A stretch of 64,000 nucleotides of DNA from Parietaria judaica (Eukaryota > Streptophyta > Magnoliopsida > Rosales > Urticaceae). The DNA lies in the NCBI GenBank assembly GCA_954871525.1, contig OX940864.1, positions 30,979,001 through 31,043,000 of the forward strand, in the 5' to 3' direction. Shown here in pieces: positions 46,814 to 57,629 of the stretch. The position numbers and the translations under genes are program-made. Each line of letters opens with the position of its first letter. Positions within the stretch are counted from its first letter, which is position 1. The notes beneath the pieces were generated by a model that worked only from the letters and a program-made list of their open reading frames with translations, was not told the DNA's origin and searched no databases.

Positions 46814-47446
46814 ATGGTGTTCCTGATCGAGGACAAGGTTATTGCGAACCTCCTCGTTGACGGAGAGCAGAAAGTATCTACCGATGTCTGGTACCTAGAC
46901 AATGGTGTGAGCAACCACATGACTGGAGACCGAGCTAAGTTTGAAGAGCTCGATGAGAAGATCACAGGGAACGTAAAATTTGGCGATGGCTCAATCGTCG
47001 AAATTAGAAGCAGAGGGTCCATCCTGTTCGTGTGCAAGAACTGGGACCAACGACTCATGACCCAGGTCTACTACATTCCAAAGCTGAAGAGTAACATCAT
47101 CAGCCTCGGACAGATGACAGAGATCGGCAACACAGTGGTGATGTCTGGTCCTTATCTAAAGATGTGGAACAGAAGTGGCAACCTGCTGATGAAGGTGAAG
47201 AGAGCGCCGAACAGGTTGTACAAGATTCTCCTGGAGACAGGCCAGCCCGTCTGCTTAATGGCTTCCCTTGCAGACCCAGCCTGGTTGTGGCATGCGAGAC
47301 TTGGGCACGTAAACTTCTACGCGTTCAAGATGATGGGCGAGAAGGAGATGGCCATTGGGGTTCACAAGATTGAGCACCCCAACCAGCTATTGTTGGACAT
47401 ATGTGTCCTTAAACAAGATATTTTATCCATTTGTAAAAGATTATGA
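46814..47446 (+). pseudogene. Copia A copy 2 protease and GAG-pre-integrase, cut by solo LTR
   Basis: It encodes a protease motif VWYLDNGVSNHMTG with the catalytic Asp codon at 46898-46900, then GAG-pre-integrase (WLWHARLGHVNFYAFKMMG). True element sequence ends at 47390, in HPNQL, where the solo LTR begins; the last 18 or so codons of the open frame belong to that LTR. Confidence 0.88.
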
Positions 47447-50356
47447 CATGTCATTGAATAAAGATGATACTTATTATGTTAATCTTATTATAGTTTCTGG
47501 TAGAGTAAAATAGAATGTTTATTTCCATAGTTCATAAAGGAAGAAATTATGTTATTATTATCACAACAGAGTCAATGTGAGGAAGAATTAATAATCATAA
47601 TAAATGAACTTAAAATGTATGTGACCTGATTAAAGCTGGGTGGGAGCCCATTAATCGTATAAGGTCATTAATGGGACTAAGTGACAATCCTATTCTAGAT
47701 TATGTGTGTGTGTCACACTCACTAGAAGTGCATTAAGTGTGAAGTGTCTTCATACTGGACTGGACCTGACTTAAAATCAAGAAGTTATCATATAAGACCG
47801 TCACTGATAACTTGTAGTTGAGTCACAAATAGATGATCAAATGGATATTAGCTCTAAGTCCTGAGTGGTCTTGAGTCCGAGCTACGGGCTTGATTGTTCT
47901 TTGATTTAACCGTTAAAGAACACAAGATATTACCGCTGTTCCCAACACTATTATTTTGGGAACATGATAGTCAGTAGTAAGGGTAGCTTGATCATAGACA
48001 TGGGCATCACATAGCTCTCTTCAGAGTCATGATGATTCCCTTGGTTGTCGGTGGTGAGAAGTGAGAGGTACCCGTGCGTAACTTATGAATCGAAACCATA
48101 AGTGGGTTACTCATAATATTACTGACTGAGTCAAGGAGGAAAATGCAATGAGGGGCAAAACGGTAAAAACCGTCTGCTCATGTGTGAGTCATCAAGTGAA
48201 ACAATAATAACCCGAATTTGATTGTATCAATGGACACCTTGCTGTTATAAAGGGAATAATATACCGTATCACTAAAGAGTGCAGCCTCGGGTCTATAGGG
48301 GAATCACTTCGAGGTTTGACGAACAACTAGCAGTTCGTTGGAGCTTAAGTGATACGGGTCCATGGTCCCCAGGATAGCTCCGTAACGGATGATACGTACG
48401 TGATTAAAATACATTCTGGATAATGTTTAATCATTTGGCTAGACTTATAAAACTGAAGCTCTGTGGCAGACGTCAGATAGTTTTATCGTCAACGTGGCAA
48501 ACAGTGCCATATTTTGGTACACGAAATTAACTGATTAAATGAAATTTAGAATTTAGGTTTTCTATTATCACCATGTTGTTGGAAATTAAATTCTAAGCAA
48601 CTTTGCTTTTTGAACCAAGTCATTTCGACTTACGGTTTGTGATTTATGGATTTTCTAAGTTTGTGTTCGGTACGATAAACTATGAAATTAAATCACATGT
48701 CACGAATTTAAATGATGGTGTGGCACCATGACATTTTAATGTGTGATATTGAGATCAGGAAATATTAATATAATTTAATTATTTGGATTTAATTATTAAT
48801 ACCTTATTAATTAATTAATTAATAATTAATAGATTTATATTAATAAATAATATATATTTATATATATTAATACATTTGTAAATCGAGTACGGGATTGCAT
48901 GACCTAGCCCACACGAGTTTGACCTAGCTAGGGTTTTTAATATTTGCGGCATAAGTACCTAAAGTTTTGGTACTTTAGCAAAAACCCTTAAATCAATCTT
49001 ATCCTTAGATCGGAAATGATTTAATATCAACCGTAGGATTAAGATGATTGATTTTTTGACCTAACCCTAATTCAAAAAATAGCTTGGTGACCAAGCTTAG
49101 GGTTTTCGAATTTGACCTAATTAATTGTATCCGTTAGATCGGTTTAAAATTTAATCTTTACCGTCGGATTGGAAATTAATTATCTATATTTATTATATGC
49201 AATTTTTGAATTATCATTAAAAGATAAAGTCGAATTTAGGCTTTTACCAAGTCTTAGATAATTTGATTTTATCTTGAAATAATTTGATCCATTAGATCGG
49301 TTTATGATTTATCTTAACCGTAGGATCTAGACATTATTAAAATTCGAAAAATGAATATATATATATATATATATATAAATCGAAATTATAAAGATAAGGA
49401 GATAAGATTAATTGTGGATTTTACCAAGTCTTTCTTATTTAATTAAATCCCTAATTAATTATATCCATTGGATTTAGATAAGATTAAATCTTAGACTTTG
49501 GATTAGATTAATTAATTATATTTAATATAATTTCGAAATTAATATATATATATATAAATATGCGCATATATTTATTATGATAAGATACGATTGGTTTTTA
49601 TATTTACCAAGTCTTTCTTATTCAATTAAATACCTAAATAATTATAACCATTGGATTTAGATGAGATTGAATCTTAGCCATTGGATTGAAATAATTATTG
49701 TATTTAATTATATAGAAATCGAAAAAATGATGAGTGAAAATCTCTAATTCGGTTACGGTCTTAAGCCTATAAATAGAGGAGTCATTCTACACATTTTTCA
49801 CACCTTCCCCAGAGCAAAAACTCGAGCTCTCCCTCTCTCTCTAGGGTCTGCGAGTTTTCTGCTTCCGATCTCTTTTATGGTACGGCTTAGTGAGACGTTG
49901 TTCTCCGGAAGCTTCAAAAGAACCTCAGTTAAAGTTTTGCGACGGAGTCCTGCCGGCGAAACCCACGCTTCGGTACGAGGAATCCAGGAGAATATCCCAG
50001 AAGATCACGGGTGTTTCCCTCAGCACCGGCGGAGCCCTGCCAAACTTCAGAGTCCGCAACCAGAAACGTCAACCGAGGTACGGCCTTATGCATTGGGTTA
50101 ATAAATGCAAACATTTACTGCTTTCTATTTATTTCTTATTTCGACTATGATATTAATAATGAGTTGTGAATATTAAATATGTAATATTTATCGGATCTTG
50201 TTGAAATGGTTATTACCCGATATCTGTGCCATTGGTCCGATAACAAGTTTTTTCGCTTTAAAATAATTTTTTAAATGTTACCGGAACGGCTCGGAGGCAC
50301 ATTTTGGCGTAATGAAATCGGGAATCAAACCCCGATGCTGATTTTGACACCCAACA
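47391..50356 (+). mobile_element. Solo LTR (2,966 bp) inside Copia A copy 2
   Basis: It runs from TGTTGGACATATG to GACACCCAACA and is flanked by the perfect duplication GCTAT (47386-47390 and 50357-50361). Joining the flanks restores the Copia reading HPNQL-CEC seen in copy 1. A TATA box (TATAAATA, 49768-49775) precedes a CT-rich leader (about 49800-49870). This family also left the inverted partial copy at 4952-7182. The ORF at 49877-50101 lies in leader sequence and is not a gene. Solo LTRs form by recombination between an element's two LTRs. Confidence 0.93.
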
Positions 50357-53098
50357 GCTATGCGAATGCTGAATGATCGCGAAACAGGCTCGAGTGCCAT
50401 TCCCGATCAAGGCCAAGTTCCGAGCAGAACGACCTCTCCAACTGGTGCATGCGGACCTCTGTGGTCCAATAACCCCAGCAAATCTAGTCGGAAGCAAGTA
50501 TTTCTTACTACTTGTTGACGACTACAGTCTCTGGATGTGGATCTACACGCTCAAGGAGAAGAGTGGAGCCTTTGAAGTCTTCAAGAAGTTCAAGAGGCTC
50601 GTGGAGAATGGGTTCGAACACAAGATGAAGGTCTTAAAAACAGACCGAGGTGGAGATTTCACATCCCAGCAGTTCGGAGAGTTCTGCGATGAGGAAGGAG
50701 TCGAGCACCACCTGACCGCACCATACACTCGCCAGCAGAACGGTGTGGTGGAGAGACGAAACCGAACGGTGATGGATACAGCAAGGAGCTTGCTGAAGAG
50801 TATGCAAGTACCAGCGAGGTTTTGGGGAGAAGCAGTTAGACACGCGGTCTATTTGCTTAACCGTTTGCCAACGAAGGCGCTAGGATATCGTACTCCCTAC
50901 CAGGCGTGGTATGAGAAGAAGCCCCACTTAGAGCACTTGAGAGTGTTTGGGTGCACCGCAAATGTGAAGACTGTGGGTCCCCATCTCAAGAAGCTCGACG
51001 ACAGGAGTCTGTCGATGGTGTACCTTGGTGTTGAAGACGGAAGCAAGGCACACAGACTCTTTGACCCCCGACGCGGCAAGATCCAGGTGAGCAGAGATGC
51101 CGTGTTTGAAGAAGAGAAGAAGTGGGATTGGCGCGACGAGAATGGAGACCCCGAGCAGAACTTAGTTGAGTTCGTAGTCGAAGAAGAAGAGGGCGTTGCC
51201 GAGCAGGAAAGTGCCCCCACCAGCTCATCCAGCTCGGGTACCCCATCCAACTCGGGTACCCCCTCCAGCTCGGGTATTCCTGCCCGGGTACACCCAGGAC
51301 ACCCAGCCCGAGCAGACTCAGCTCATCCAGTTCAGGAGATTCCTCGATCAAGGATTGCCCAAGGGGATTTCGTCCCCTAGCAGAAGTCTACAAAGAGTCT
51401 CAGGAAGTGGAGATGAACCTAGAAGAGTTGTCCTTGTTGTGCGCCGAGGAGCCGGCCAACTACCAAGAGGCAGCTACCGAGCAGGAATGGAAGGAAGCAA
51501 TGGAGAAGGAGATGAACCTAGAAGAGTTGTCCTTGTTGTGCACTAAGGAGCCGGCCAACTACCAAGAGGCAGCTACCGAGCAGGAATGAAAGGAAGCAAT
51601 GGAGAAGGAGCTGGAATCCATCGAGAAGAATAAGACATGGGAGCTCACCGACCTGCCCAAAGGTCAGAAGCCTATTGGCTTGAAATGGGTCTACAAGCTC
51701 AAGAAGGACACCGAGGGGAATGTCCTAAAGCACAAGGCAAGGCTAGTAGCCAAAGGCTATGTGCAGAGGCAAGGAGTCGACTTCGAGTAAGTCTTTGCTC
51801 CCGTGGTGAGACTAGATACGATCAGACTCATCTTAGCCCTAGCAGCTCATCGAGGTTGGGAGATTCACCACATGGATGTCAAATCGGCATTCTTAAATCG
51901 TGACCTCAAGGAAGAAGTCTACGTCAGTCAACCAGAAGGTTTTGGCGTCAAGGGCAAGGAGAAGAAGGTGTACAAGCTCTCCAAGGCTCTATATGGGCTA
52001 CGTCAAGCCCCAAGGGCGTGGAACATATGCCTCAACAAGAGTTTGAAAAGTCTTGGATTCACAAAGTGCTCCAGGGAGCAGGCAATGTACACCAGGAGCA
52101 GCAGAGAAGAAGTTCTGGTCATCGGAGTTTATGTGGACGACCTAATAGTCACTGGATCCAGCGCAGGAGGCGTAGAAGGATTCAAGAAGCAGATGATGGC
52201 CGAATTCGAGATGAGTGATCTTGGACTACTCTCTTACCTCAACATCGAGGTAGAGCAGAAGAAAGACTGCATCACGCTCAAGCAGTCGGCCTACGCGAAG
52301 AAGATCCTCAAGCAATTCGAGATGACGGATTGCAACCCGAGCAAGTACCCAATGGAGGCGAAGCTGCAGCTCGGGAATGATGCTGAAGGAGGAGAAGTGG
52401 ATCCCACCGAGTACAGATGCGTGATCGGGTGTCTGAGGTATCTCACTCACACCCGACCAGACATTTCTCACGCAGTCGGGATAGTCAGTCGTTATATGAA
52501 GAAGCCCACGAGCGCACACCAGTAGGCCGTGAAGCATATTTTGCGCTACGTGAAGGGAACGACGGACTATGGGATTCAATATAGGAGAGGCAAGGGAGCA
52601 TAAGAGCTAGTCGGCTTCACTGACAGTGATCTGGCCGGTGACATTGATGATAGGAAGAGTACCGGAGGGATGGTATTCTACCTCAACGGGAACCTGATCA
52701 CTTGGAAATCTCAGAAGTAGAAGACTGTAGCTCTATCCTCGTGTGAAGCGGAGTTCATGGCAGCAACCGCAGCAGCATGTCAAGCTATGTGGTTGAAGGG
52801 GATTATGAGTGAAGTGACTGGAGACGAGCAGAAGCCAGTTACACTCTACGTGGACAAAAAGTCCGCAATAGCGCTGATGAAGAACCCAGTGTTTCATGGT
52901 CGGAGCAAACACATAGACACTCGGTATCATTATATTCGCGAGTGCGTGGAGAAACGGAAGATCATCGTGGAGTTTTTCAGCACGAAGGAGCATCGGGCAG
53001 ATATACTCACCAAGGATCTAGCAAGAGTTAAGTTCGCGAAGATGAGAGAGCTGCTCGGAGTGAAGAACCTCGACCCAAGTCAAACTTACGGAGGAGAA
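50357..53098 (+). pseudogene. Copia A copy 2 integrase, RT and RNase H remnant
   Basis: After TGA at 50370-50372 the integrase runs open at 50373-51380 with HADLCGP, LKTDRGGDF and NGVVERRNR (Asp, Asp, Glu), ending in an Ser/Pro/Gly-rich tail and TAG. A 99-bp in-frame duplication (51410-51508 and 51509-51607) follows, its second unit closed by TGA (51587). RT occupies about 51599-52525 with MDVKSAFLNRDL and YVDD (IGVYVDDLIV), interrupted by TAA (51788-51790). TAG at 52523, a stop near 52601 and TAG near 52717 interrupt RNase H, which ends with EAEFMAATAA and the ADILTKDLAR tail. Domain order is that of Copia pol; the gene is dead. Confidence 0.93.
51410..51607 (+). repeat. 99-bp in-frame tandem duplication in pol
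   Basis: Two units start at GAGATGAACC (51410 and 51509) and encode the same 33 residues (MNLEELSLLC...) with a few substitutions. Copy 1 of the element shows one unit in this position, so the duplication is specific to copy 2. Confidence 0.85.
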
Positions 53099-53343
53099 TG
53101 TGAGTTTAAGCCTGACTTGGCTCAATTCCTAGCAGAGGAGAATTTGATTAAGTTTATTTTAGGAAGTTTAGCTAGGGTTTAGCTTTCTAGTTTGTCTATA
53201 AATACAAGTCTTATGACTTTAGTTTGTAACTTTTTGCTCTCTTTGCATTCGACATTAATCTAAGAAAATTCTCCCAACTTTTTCTCCTTTGTTTCTTGTT
53301 CTTTATTCTCTTTTGGCAGATCCATTCCCATTGGGAACCAACA
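53099..53343 (+). repeat. 3' LTR of Copia A copy 2, internally deleted (245 bp)
   Basis: It starts TGTGAGTTTAAGCC after a polypurine tract (GGAGGAGAA, 53090-53098). It matches the first 45 and last 200 bp of the 5' LTR but lacks about 364 bp between them. The TATA box is retained (TATAAATA, 53197-53204), so core promoter sequence still points toward the EPF1-like gene. Confidence 0.9.
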
Positions 53344-53348
53344 ATGTG

Positions 53349-53776
53349 AACTCATATGTTCACACAAGTCGCACCACTTGATTCTAATAAATTATAACAT
53401 GAAAAAAAGTTATAATACATATGAGTAAATTTAGTAATATTCAGCATACAATTAGTGAGTCAGCTAGTGCTAGAATATGATGTCACTATACTATAAATAT
53501 TTTGGTGGAAGTTTCGTGTGTTGTTTTCTGATGGCTCTAGATTTTGCATGGGTTCATTAACTAAGTGAATATTTACGAATGAACACATGTACGTACATAT
53601 TGCTGTACAACTTATATTGTATTATATACACATATAAATATGTCAAAGCCATGTCATTATTGCACCCACATGAATTCAAAGCCGGAAACTATTTCGTAAT
53701 AAATTCATGTGGCATTTTTTTTAGTCTTAATTACTTCTTGTGCAAGAGAATCCTTGTGAATTTTAGCCCAGATAAG

Positions 53777-53827
<51 letters not shown>

Positions 53828-54116
53828 ATAAAATAAGGTAATATATTAGTTTCACTCGCTTTCATGTGACTCTTTCTATGTCCCATATACGTTATGTGAC
53901 ACACTTGAATACCGTTTCATTTCATTTTTCATTGTAATTTATCATTAAATTATCCTCAACCGTTTTATATACGTGTATAAATATACAAACATTTTACTTC
54001 ATCACCATATTAAGGAGTCAATCCCAAAACATTACTCCTATTTCTCACTCTCTTAATTAGTATTACGTATCACATATATCACAAAAGCGTGTGTGTGAAC
54101 GAAACCCTCCGGATCA
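53349..54116 (+). promoter_or_regulatory. Promoter and leader of the EPF1-like gene
   Basis: This is the interval between the Copia element and the EPF1-like ATG. It contains an (AT)n tract (53785-53823) and a good TATA box, GTATAAATATAC (TATAAATA at 53976-53983), 134 bp before the ATG. No other motif can be assigned with confidence. Confidence 0.55.
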
Positions 54117-55105
54117 ATGAAGAAAATTCTCATCTTTGCAATTGCAATGTGGTTTCTGTCAATGGTTCTCGTCTTTGTTCCGATGACGGTTTTCGCCAGA
54201 GATATTGGTTTGCCTCCACAAACATTCTTTCATATATATATATAAATCATAGTTGTTGCATGTATATATAGATATCCTACGTAAAGCTTGTGTCTCTATA
54301 AATGCATGTATATATCGTAGAATATATATATATATATAGTAGTGTCTTCTTGCTCATATATTGAACCTAATTGTCAATATTATAATTTTATGCTATGTTA
54401 CTAAGTCCAAAACAATTAATGTAGAGGCTCGATACTATTTAAATTTTACAAGTCGTGTGGTTTGAATTACCTCATGATGATAATATCTCAATGTACTTGT
54501 TATCAAATACTAGTATTAACTAAACTAATCTTATTTATTTGACTTTCTTATTCATTATTACTAAAACCCTGTAAAATTTTATCATTCAACGATGTAAGAT
54601 TGGTGAAAATGCAATTTTCTAATCGATATATGCATAATATATACAGCTAGATATGATATATATGCGAGTGGTTGATTAACACATATTTGGATGCAAGAAT
54701 GCCTAGACTTTTCGTATATACAAGTATTTTACGTGTCAAAAACGATTAAACGAGCTAGTTTTGTAAAGATCTCAAAAATTAGGATTCGTATGTGGCCAAA
54801 TAAAACTCAGGACCGGCCATATATATATATATATTATAAAGTAAAATCATATATTCAATGATGATACAGATTACGAAGATCAATATATCAATCAGAGAGC
54901 GATGAAGATGGAACGCACTGTAAGAATTCGTGCCCTTCAAGTTGCAGCAGGGTCAAGGCTACCGGACTGTTCGCATGCGTGCGGTGCGTGCAGTCCATGT
55001 CGTTTGGTTGTGGTCAGCTTTCGATGTTCATCGCTCACTCAGTCAGAAACCTGTCCCATTTCCTACAAATGTGTATGCAATAATAAATCGTATCCCGTTC
55101 CTTAA
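54117..55105 (+). CDS. EPF1: EPF1-like secreted stomatal patterning peptide, two exons
   Basis: Exon 1 (54117-54207) encodes a signal peptide (MKKILIFAIAMWFLSMVLV, then FVPMTVFARDI). The intron (54208-54869, GTTTGC...ACAG) is phase 1; exon 2 (54870-55105) completes the Asp codon and reads YEDQYINQRAMKMERTV, the mature region and TAA. The predicted precursor has 108 residues, near the 104 of Arabidopsis EPF1. The mature end carries GSRLPDCSHACGACSPC, RLVVVSF and CNNKSYPVP, with eight cysteines as in EPF1/EPF2; the C-terminus fits EPF1 rather than EPF2. EPF1 is secreted from stomatal precursors and acts through ERECTA-family receptors and TMM to enforce stomatal spacing. The exact exon 1 donor is my choice from phase and consensus; the rest is clear. 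Confidence 0.92.
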
Positions 55106-55610
55106 TTAATTAATTTAATAGTGGATTAACATTAATTACCAATTGTATGAGCATAACTGAGTTGTAGCGTGTGTTAGAGTATTAATTAGGAAATTAGAGT
55201 CATTAGGGTTTAATTTTATATCTATATAGTTGAGCAACTCTATTAAATTCGTGTTATTTATTTATTTATTTATTATTAATATGTGTTTTATCCTACTTTT
55301 GGAAGATTTGCAACATAATAAGTGCATGATCTTTACATTCCATTGCATTTAATATAAGAATAAACTAATCTTGTGGACCTAATTACTTTGTGATTTGAAA
55401 TAAATAAATATTACCGGGTTAGTTATGCATGATTTTTCAAAGAAAGTTCAGTAATCATTTTGGTATACAAATAATTGAACATGACGTGATGAAAATGAGT
55501 TAAAATTAGAAGTGTACTAGTCCCTACAAATATGATAACCAACCATTACATTCGTTGTATCATGGAAAGGAAAATATTGCAAAATTTACCCTTATTATTC
55601 CTACCGTTTT
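55106..55610. other. AT-rich 3' flank of the EPF1-like gene
   Basis: It should contain the 3' untranslated region. No other feature was recognised. Confidence 0.5.
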
Positions 55611-55626
55611 CCAAAAGATTGCCAAA

Positions 55627-56480
55627 TTTATGTGTTTTTTTTTTTTTCGACTGAAGTTCTCATTATTCATTATTATGAAAATTCACTATTTTGCTTCTTT
55701 GTGAAATTTCTAAGAGAGAGAGAGAATGTTAAGTAAATGAAAAAATGGACAAAATTTTAATAAAGTAAAAGGGTTAATGATGGCAAAAATATCCAAAGTT
55801 TGGTCAAAGAACCCCTCGTGTACCCAAAGTTTAAAAGTGGAGACAAAAATACCCAAAGTCGCATTTGGGGAGTTGACCACTTCATTCTCGTAACGCCGTT
55901 AACTTACCCGTTAACTCTGGCCACGTGGACAAATGTGGGTTGCTGACATAATAATTTATGCCACGTGAACAAGCCCACATCAGCCTTGTTTACGACAAAA
56001 CAAGGAATTAAACCCCTAATTAATACTATTTAACACAACTAATTGAACCCCTAATGATTACACTTAACAAAACAGATTTGTCCACGTGGCCAAAATTAAC
56101 AGGTAAGTTAACGGCGTTACGAGAATGGAGTGGTCAACTCCCCAAATGTGACTTTGGATATTTTTGCCACCACTTTTAAACTTTGGGTACACGAGGGGTT
56201 CTTTGACCAAACTTTGGGTATTTTTGCCGTCATTAACCCTAAAGTAAAATAGTAAACATAAGGAATTTAGCCATGAAAAAATGTCACCATAATATATAAT
56301 ATTCGATACTTATGCCACTATTAATAAAAAAAAAGTCACCATATATATATATATATCCATTTTTTGATTTACTTAACATAATATTGGACTCTCTCTTTCT
56401 AAAAAATTTCACAGAGAAGCAAAATATAGTGAACATCATTATGAAAAATAATGAATAATGAGAACTTCAGTCGTAAAAAA
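55627..56480. repeat. Inverted-repeat element with a MITE in its loop
   Basis: About 120 bp at 55627-55749 (CGACTGAAGTTCTCATTATT ... TTAAGTAAATGAAAAAATGG) recur as an imperfect inverted copy at about 56362-56480. The arms flank about 610 bp, of which 469 bp is the MULE MITE 55771-56239. The outer ends and target duplication are unclear, so this is described as a repeat and not assigned to a family. Confidence 0.7.
55771..56239. mobile_element. MULE-type MITE, copy 2 (469 bp)
   Basis: Ends GGGTTAATGATGGCAAAAAT and its near-complement, with long inverted arms of about 190 bp (GGTCAAAGAACCCCTCGTGT, CGTAACGCCGTTAACTTAC), are flanked by the perfect 10-bp duplication TAAAGTAAAA (55761-55770 and 56240-56249). 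It has no coding capacity. Confidence 0.88.
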
Positions 56481-56916
56481 AAACATAAACGTTTTCACCA
56501 TAAAAAATGAAAATATTGAATATTAATGCTGTTATTAACCAATATATATTATATAATATTCACCTATTTTAATTGTTTATGGTTTCTTTGTATCACTCTC
56601 AAGAATCAAGTCATACTTCTTGTTCAACTCAAGATCCCATGATTTCATAATCTTAGAATATTCTCAAATATTAAGTAGCTAGTGTATTAATATGCCCATT
56701 TTACGTAGTACTTTAAAGTTTTATTGTAATAAAATATTAATCACCTTAATCTTTAATTGATTAGTTATTCCATGGTTCAAGGGGTTTTGACTATGTATTA
56801 TGACCGACTGATTTAAGTTTTATTTGTGGTATAAATATTGTATTTTTTTTTAGTGTTGCCATAAAATTAAGGAACAATTTGGAGAGGAAGTTGAATCGAA
56901 AACAACATATTAAGTA

Positions 56917-57383
56917 GGGTTAATGACGGCAAAGATACCTAAAGTTTGGTCAAAGAACCCCTCGTGTACTTAAAGTTTAAAAGTGGTGGTAAAAATACCC
57001 AAAGTCGCATTTGGGGAGTTGACCACTCCATTCTCGTAACGTCGTTAACTTACTCGTTAACTCTGGCCACGCGGACAAACGTGGGTTGCTGACATAACAA
57101 TTTTTGACACGTAGACGAGCCCACATCAACCTCATTTACGACAAAACATTGAATTAAACCACTAATTAATACTATTTAATACAACTAGTTGAACCCCTAA
57201 TGATTACACTTAACAAAAAAGATTTTTCCACGTGGCCAGAGTTAACGGGTAAGTTAACGGCGTTACGAGAATGGAGTGGCCAACTTCTCAAATGCAATTA
57301 GATATTTTTGCCACCACTTTCAAACTTTGAGTACACGAAGGGTTGTTTGACCAAATTTTAGGTATTTTTGCCGTCATTAACCC
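56917..57383. mobile_element. MULE-type MITE, copy 3 (467 bp)
   Basis: It is closely similar to 55771-56239 over its whole length and flanked by the perfect 9-bp duplication TATTAAGTA (56908-56916 and 57384-57392). The two copies lie 677 bp apart with independent duplications, so they are separate insertions and not a segmental copy. Confidence 0.88.
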
Positions 57384-57392
57384 TATTAAGTA

Positions 57393-57624
57393 ACGTTGTA
57401 ATTGTAATCACTATAGCTTTAACATATATGAAAAGAATGCGCATGTGTGACTATATGACAAATCAATTAAAAATTCTTCAAAGGCCTCAGATTTCATGGT
57501 GGTCAGCGACAGGAACAAAGAATCGGAACTCTTGTCGTCTGATTAATAGATAGGTTGTAATTGCCATATATATTCATGACCATTACTATTGGACACATGA
57601 CACCCAGTCCGGGCATCACGTGTC
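57393..57624. other. Short spacer, nothing recognised
   Basis: I see no supported gene here. Confidence 0.5.
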
Positions 57625-57629
57625 ATACT

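Larger units (their letters stand above)
45091..53343 (+). mobile_element. Copia family A copy 2, interrupted by a solo LTR
   Basis: The element starts TGTGAGTTTAAGCC (45091) and ends GGAACCAACA (53343), flanked by the perfect duplication ATGTG (45086-45090 and 53344-53348). It carries LTRs, a tRNA-Met primer-binding site, gag and pol on the plus strand. A 2.97-kb solo LTR sits inside (47391-50356), leaving about 5.3 kb of its own sequence. The 3' LTR is 245 bp against 609 bp for the 5' LTR because of an internal deletion. It ends 773 bp before the EPF1-like start codon, in the same orientation. Confidence 0.95.

Noticed and set aside
49877..50150. Two overlapping ORFs of 74-86 residues
   Set aside because: They lie in the leader part of the 2.97-kb solo LTR and have no counterpart domain.
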